Made by a program: the position numbers and the translations under genes. The notes under the pieces are model-generated. The model did not search any database and was not told the origin of the DNA. It saw nothing but the letters and a program-made list of their open reading frames with translations. Below, one piece after another: positions 61,452-64,000 of a stretch of DNA of 64,000 nt. Location: positions 62,001 through 126,000 of the forward strand of contig CAYVYN010000004.1 of the NCBI GenBank assembly GCA_964455905.1, given 5' to 3'. Positions within the stretch are counted from its first letter, which is position 1. Each line of letters opens with the position of its first letter. Source of the DNA: CAIJXB01 sp964455905. GTDB lineage: Bacteria > Chlamydiota > Chlamydiia > Chlamydiales > Rhabdochlamydiaceae.

Positions 61452-63272
61452 ATGACAAAAGCTCAACTTAAGGTTCACACAGAGAACATTCTACCTATTA
61501 TAAAGAAATGGCTCTACTCTGAAAAAGATATCTTTATTAGAGAACTTGTTTCAAACGCATGCGACGCTCTAGGCAAATGCCGCGTCTTACGGGATCAAGG
61601 AGAAATGGAGGTTCTCGACGAAGATTTAAAAATTGAAGTCAGAATCGACAAAGAAAAAAAACAACTCATTTTCTCGGATACAGGAATCGGGATGAATGCA
61701 GAAGAAGTAGAAAAGTACATAGCCCAGATTGCTTTTTCAGGTGCTGAAGACTTTTTAAATAAATACAAATCCGAAAATGAAAAAGACCAAATTATAGGAC
61801 ATTTCGGACTTGGTTTTTATTCTGCGTATATGGTGTCAAAAAAAGTGTCCCTGACAACTCTCTCCTATAGAAAAAATGAACAAGGTGTTTCTTGGTCTTG
61901 TGATGGAGGAACAGAATATGAAATCGAACAAGTAGAAAAATCTCAAAGAGGTACCGAGATCACTTTAGATATCGACAGCGATAGCGAAGAATTTTTAGAA
62001 GAAACAAAATTACGAGAGATTCTACAACAATATTGTTCATTTCTCCCCTTTCCTATCTTCTTAAATGGAACACACATTAACAGTAAAGACCCTCTTTGGC
62101 TGAAACCTGCGACAGCTTGTTCAGATGAAGAATACCTACAATTTTACCGTGCATTATACCCGATGGATCAAGACCCCATTTTCTGGATCCATCTTAACGT
62201 AGACTACCCATTCAACTTAAAAGGAATTCTCTACTTCCCCAAAGTACAAAAAAAATTCGACTGGGAAGATAGCAGGATAAAACTCTTTTGTAATAGAGTC
62301 TTCGTATCCGATAACTGCAAAGACTTAATCCCTGACTATTTGACAGCATTAAAAGGGGCGATCGACAGTCCAGACATTCCTCTTAACGTATCTAGAAGCT
62401 ATCTTCAAATGGATAAAACAGTAAGACAGCTATCTACTCACATTGCTAAGAAAGTAGCCGATAAGCTCAGCTCTTTTTATCAATCGGACAAAGAAGCTTT
62501 TATTAAAATTTGGTCAGACATTGAATTTATTGTCAAACTAGGCATGATCCAAGACGAGAAGTTTCATGAAAAAGCTGGAGAATGTTTAATTTGGAAAAAC
62601 ACAAAAGGAGAGTGGACAACACTCGACGAGTACATAGTAAGAAATGGCGAAGCTCTCAAAAATAAAGTCCTGTATACTATGGATGACCAACAAAGCTCCC
62701 CTTTTCTAGATCTTTACAAAGAAAAAGGAATCGAGGTACTTCACATCAGCTCGCCTCTTGACACAACGTTAATGAGTGCGCTAGAGCGTAAAAAAACTGA
62801 AATCCAATTTCAAAGGATTGATGGCGATATCGATGACTCCATCTTAGATGAATCGAAATCAAATACAGATGTGGATGAAGATGGTAAAACTAAAGCAAGT
62901 AAACTCTCTGAACTAATACAAGAAAAACTAGGAACTGACAAAGTAAAAGTCGAAGCTAAAAGTCTGGCTTCAGAAACACTACCTGGGTTTATCGTGGTAA
63001 ACGAAGATATGCGACGCATGAAAGAATACATGGCTCTTTCCAAGCAAACGATGCCTTTGGACTTCTTTGACAAGAAAAAGTTTGTAGTAAACACAAATAG
63101 CAAACTAATTAATTCATTACCTGAATTAAATGCGAAAGATCCTGAGCTAGCAAAAGATCTGATCACGCAAGTGTACGAACTTTCTCTTCTTTCACAAAGA
63201 GAACTTGATCCTTCCAAACTTTCTGAATTTATTCTTAGATCTAATCGAGTATTAGAAAAACTTGTGAAATAA
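61452..63272 (+). CDS. htpG: Chaperone protein HtpG (bacterial Hsp90)
   Basis: 606 residues, close to E. coli HtpG (624). GHKL ATPase domain: IFIRELVSNACDAL, DTGIGMN and GHFGLGFYSAYMV. Middle domain with the catalytic-loop LNVSRSYLQMD. The C-terminal dimerisation domain ends without an MEEVD tail, as usual in bacteria. It is a cytoplasmic ATP-dependent chaperone. It has its own promoter and its own terminator, so it is a single-gene unit. Confidence 0.97.
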   Translation: MTKAQLKVHTENILPIIKKWLYSEKDIFIRELVSNACDALGKCRVLRDQGEMEVLDEDLKIEVRIDKEKKQLIFSDTGIGMNAEEVEKYIAQIAFSGAEDFLNKYKSENEKDQIIGHFGLGFYSAYMVSKKVSLTTLSYRKNEQGVSWSCDGGTEYEIEQVEKSQRGTEITLDIDSDSEEFLEETKLREILQQYCSFLPFPIFLNGTHINSKDPLWLKPATACSDEEYLQFYRALYPMDQDPIFWIHLNVDYPFNLKGILYFPKVQKKFDWEDSRIKLFCNRVFVSDNCKDLIPDYLTALKGAIDSPDIPLNVSRSYLQMDKTVRQLSTHIAKKVADKLSSFYQSDKEAFIKIWSDIEFIVKLGMIQDEKFHEKAGECLIWKNTKGEWTTLDEYIVRNGEALKNKVLYTMDDQQSSPFLDLYKEKGIEVLHISSPLDTTLMSALERKKTEIQFQRIDGDIDDSILDESKSNTDVDEDGKTKASKLSELIQEKLGTDKVKVEAKSLASETLPGFIVVNEDMRRMKEYMALSKQTMPLDFFDKKKFVVNTNSKLINSLPELNAKDPELAKDLITQVYELSLLSQRELDPSKLSEFILRSNRVLEKLVK

Positions 63273-63308
63273 AAAAAAAGACCCCTAAAAACTTAGGGGT
63301 CTTTTTTT
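63272..63308. terminator. Bidirectional terminator between htpG and yajC
   Basis: GACCCCTAA (63280-63288) pairs with TTAGGGGTC (63293-63301) around a 4-nt loop, with an A-run before and a T-run after. The symmetry serves both convergent genes. It starts at the htpG stop and ends just before the yajC stop. Confidence 0.88.
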
Positions 63309-63310
63309 AA

Positions 63311-63688
63311 TTAAGAGGAAACTTCTTCAACTTTTACTTCTTTAGAAGAATCTTGAACATCTGTGATACAGGTTTTCAACATTTCAATTTTAGAACCATC
63401 GATCATTTTCAAAACGATAGTTTTTTCCTGAATGCTTACTAATGTCCCAATAATTCCCATAGCAGTAATTCTATCGCCTACTTTCATAGAATTTCGCTGA
63501 GCTTCAGCTTGTTTTCTTCTTTTTTGCTCTGGTCTCCACAAAATAAAGTAAAAAAACACTGCTGCCATACCCATAATTACAAGAGTTTGTGATGGGCCTG
63601 CTTGCTGAGCGGGAGCAGCATCATCTGCAAAAATCTGAGAAGAAAATAAAGAACAAAAACCTAAAACACTAAAAATATATTTTTTCAT
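63311..63688 (-). CDS. yajC: Sec translocase accessory subunit YajC
   Basis: 125 residues. One transmembrane helix followed by the YajC signature FYFILWRPEQKRRKQAEAQ and a small beta domain (VGDRITAMGIIGTLVSI). An extra N-terminal hydrophobic stretch (KKYIFSVLGFCSLFSSQIFA) resembles a cleavable signal peptide, which is not found in E. coli YajC but occurs in some other phyla. The protein associates with SecDF; neither partner is visible here. Confidence 0.93.
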   Translation of the reverse strand: MKKYIFSVLGFCSLFSSQIFADDAAPAQQAGPSQTLVIMGMAAVFFYFILWRPEQKRRKQAEAQRNSMKVGDRITAMGIIGTLVSIQEKTIVLKMIDGSKIEMLKTCITDVQDSSKEVKVEEVSS

Positions 63689-63886
63689 ACTAAACCAACG
63701 CCTTATGCGCCGCTCCTTATTGTTTAAAAGATGACCTATATACTATCTGCCTTTCGAAAGTAAATCAACATATTTCTAAAATAGAACGGCTCTTCTTAGA
63801 TTCATCAAAAACTTCTTCTAAGTGATTTTATTTATAAAACACGAAAACTGCTCTTATTTAAAGAAACAAGCATAACAACAAAAAAA

Positions 63887-63915
63887 TTGACAAATTAAGA
63901 GGAACATTTTATCAA
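63887..63915 (+). promoter_or_regulatory. Promoter of the exported-protein gene at 63962
   Basis: TTGACA (63887-63892), a 17-nt spacer and TATCAA (63910-63915) lie 47 nt before the ATG. A perfect -35 and optimal spacing suggest strong expression. Confidence 0.6.
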
Positions 63916-63961
63916 ATAAGCTAAAAAAAACGATCCCTCTTATTAAAAAAAAGGAAAACCC

Positions 63962-64000
63962 ATGAAAAAATCTTTCTGTTTTTTATTCGCTTTAGGAACC
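63962..64000 (+). CDS. Start of an exported protein, cut by the right edge
   Basis: ATG at 63962 preceded by AAGGA, followed by MKKSFCFLFALGT, which is the positively charged start and hydrophobic core of a signal peptide. Only 13 codons are in the window, so the family cannot be named. A good promoter lies upstream. Confidence 0.6.
   Translation, partial: MKKSFCFLFALGT

Overview
This is an A+T-rich window from a member of the Chlamydiae outside the Chlamydiaceae, that is, an amoeba- or arthropod-associated lineage such as the Simkaniaceae, Rhabdochlamydiaceae or Parachlamydiaceae. The basis is gene order plus gene content. The left end is the chlamydial type III secretion block sctP-sctQ-pkn5-sctC. 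Farther on come rnc-radA-hemC, dapL followed by a CT391-like gene, glyA-clpP-dapF, and a scattered hemG/hemE/tkt/mfd/alaS/amn/efp neighbourhood. As I recall, these match C. trachomatis CT671-CT674, CT297-CT299, CT390-CT391, CT430-CT432 and CT745-CT752. The species is not identifiable from what I can see.

Layout. 1-11655: a tightly coupled type III secretion operon, cut by the left edge. It has a kinase with a decayed phosphatase-like tail and an outer-membrane secretin enlarged to about 2,270 residues by 21 tandem N-domain-like repeats. A TPR-like exported protein and a YidD-like exported protein follow with overlapping starts. 11737-20664: one gene for a 2,975-residue helicase-like protein. 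20737-23391: a dicarboxylate/amino-acid symporter whose start codon lies in a perfect 14-bp inverted repeat, a RING-like membrane protein, and a GIY-YIG protein. 23478-30214 (minus): an atypical protein kinase, Der GTPase and a SWIM-SNF2 ATPase. 30466-31482: a tandem pair of small membrane proteins. 31517-38849 (minus): dapF-clpP-glyA, then rlmF-hemD-hemC-radA-rnc. 38945-41583: dapL, the CT391-like gene and a membrane protein. 41600-47456: hemG, hemF, hemE, tkt, dsbB and a previously uncalled 53-codon gene coupled to dsbB. 47902-49494: an endonuclease/exonuclease/phosphatase-fold protein with a hydrophobic N-terminal half. 49876-60183: alaS-mfd, an ankyrin-repeat protein, amn, an Inc-like protein, and efp-epmA with a terminator hairpin inside epmA. 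60396-64000: a U-box-like protein, htpG, yajC and the start of an exported protein.

How it fits together. Housekeeping functions include haem synthesis (hemC, hemD, hemE, hemF, hemG), meso-diaminopimelate synthesis by the DapL route (dapL, dapF), translation (alaS, efp, epmA, rlmF), DNA repair (radA, mfd), RNA processing (rnc) and proteostasis (clpP, htpG, dsbB, yajC). They are interspersed with candidate host-interaction proteins: RING-like, U-box-like, ankyrin, EEP-fold, kinase and Inc-like. The type III system at the left end is the obvious route for exporting them, but no secretion signal can be proved from sequence alone. I see no rRNA, tRNA, insertion sequence, prophage or CRISPR array.
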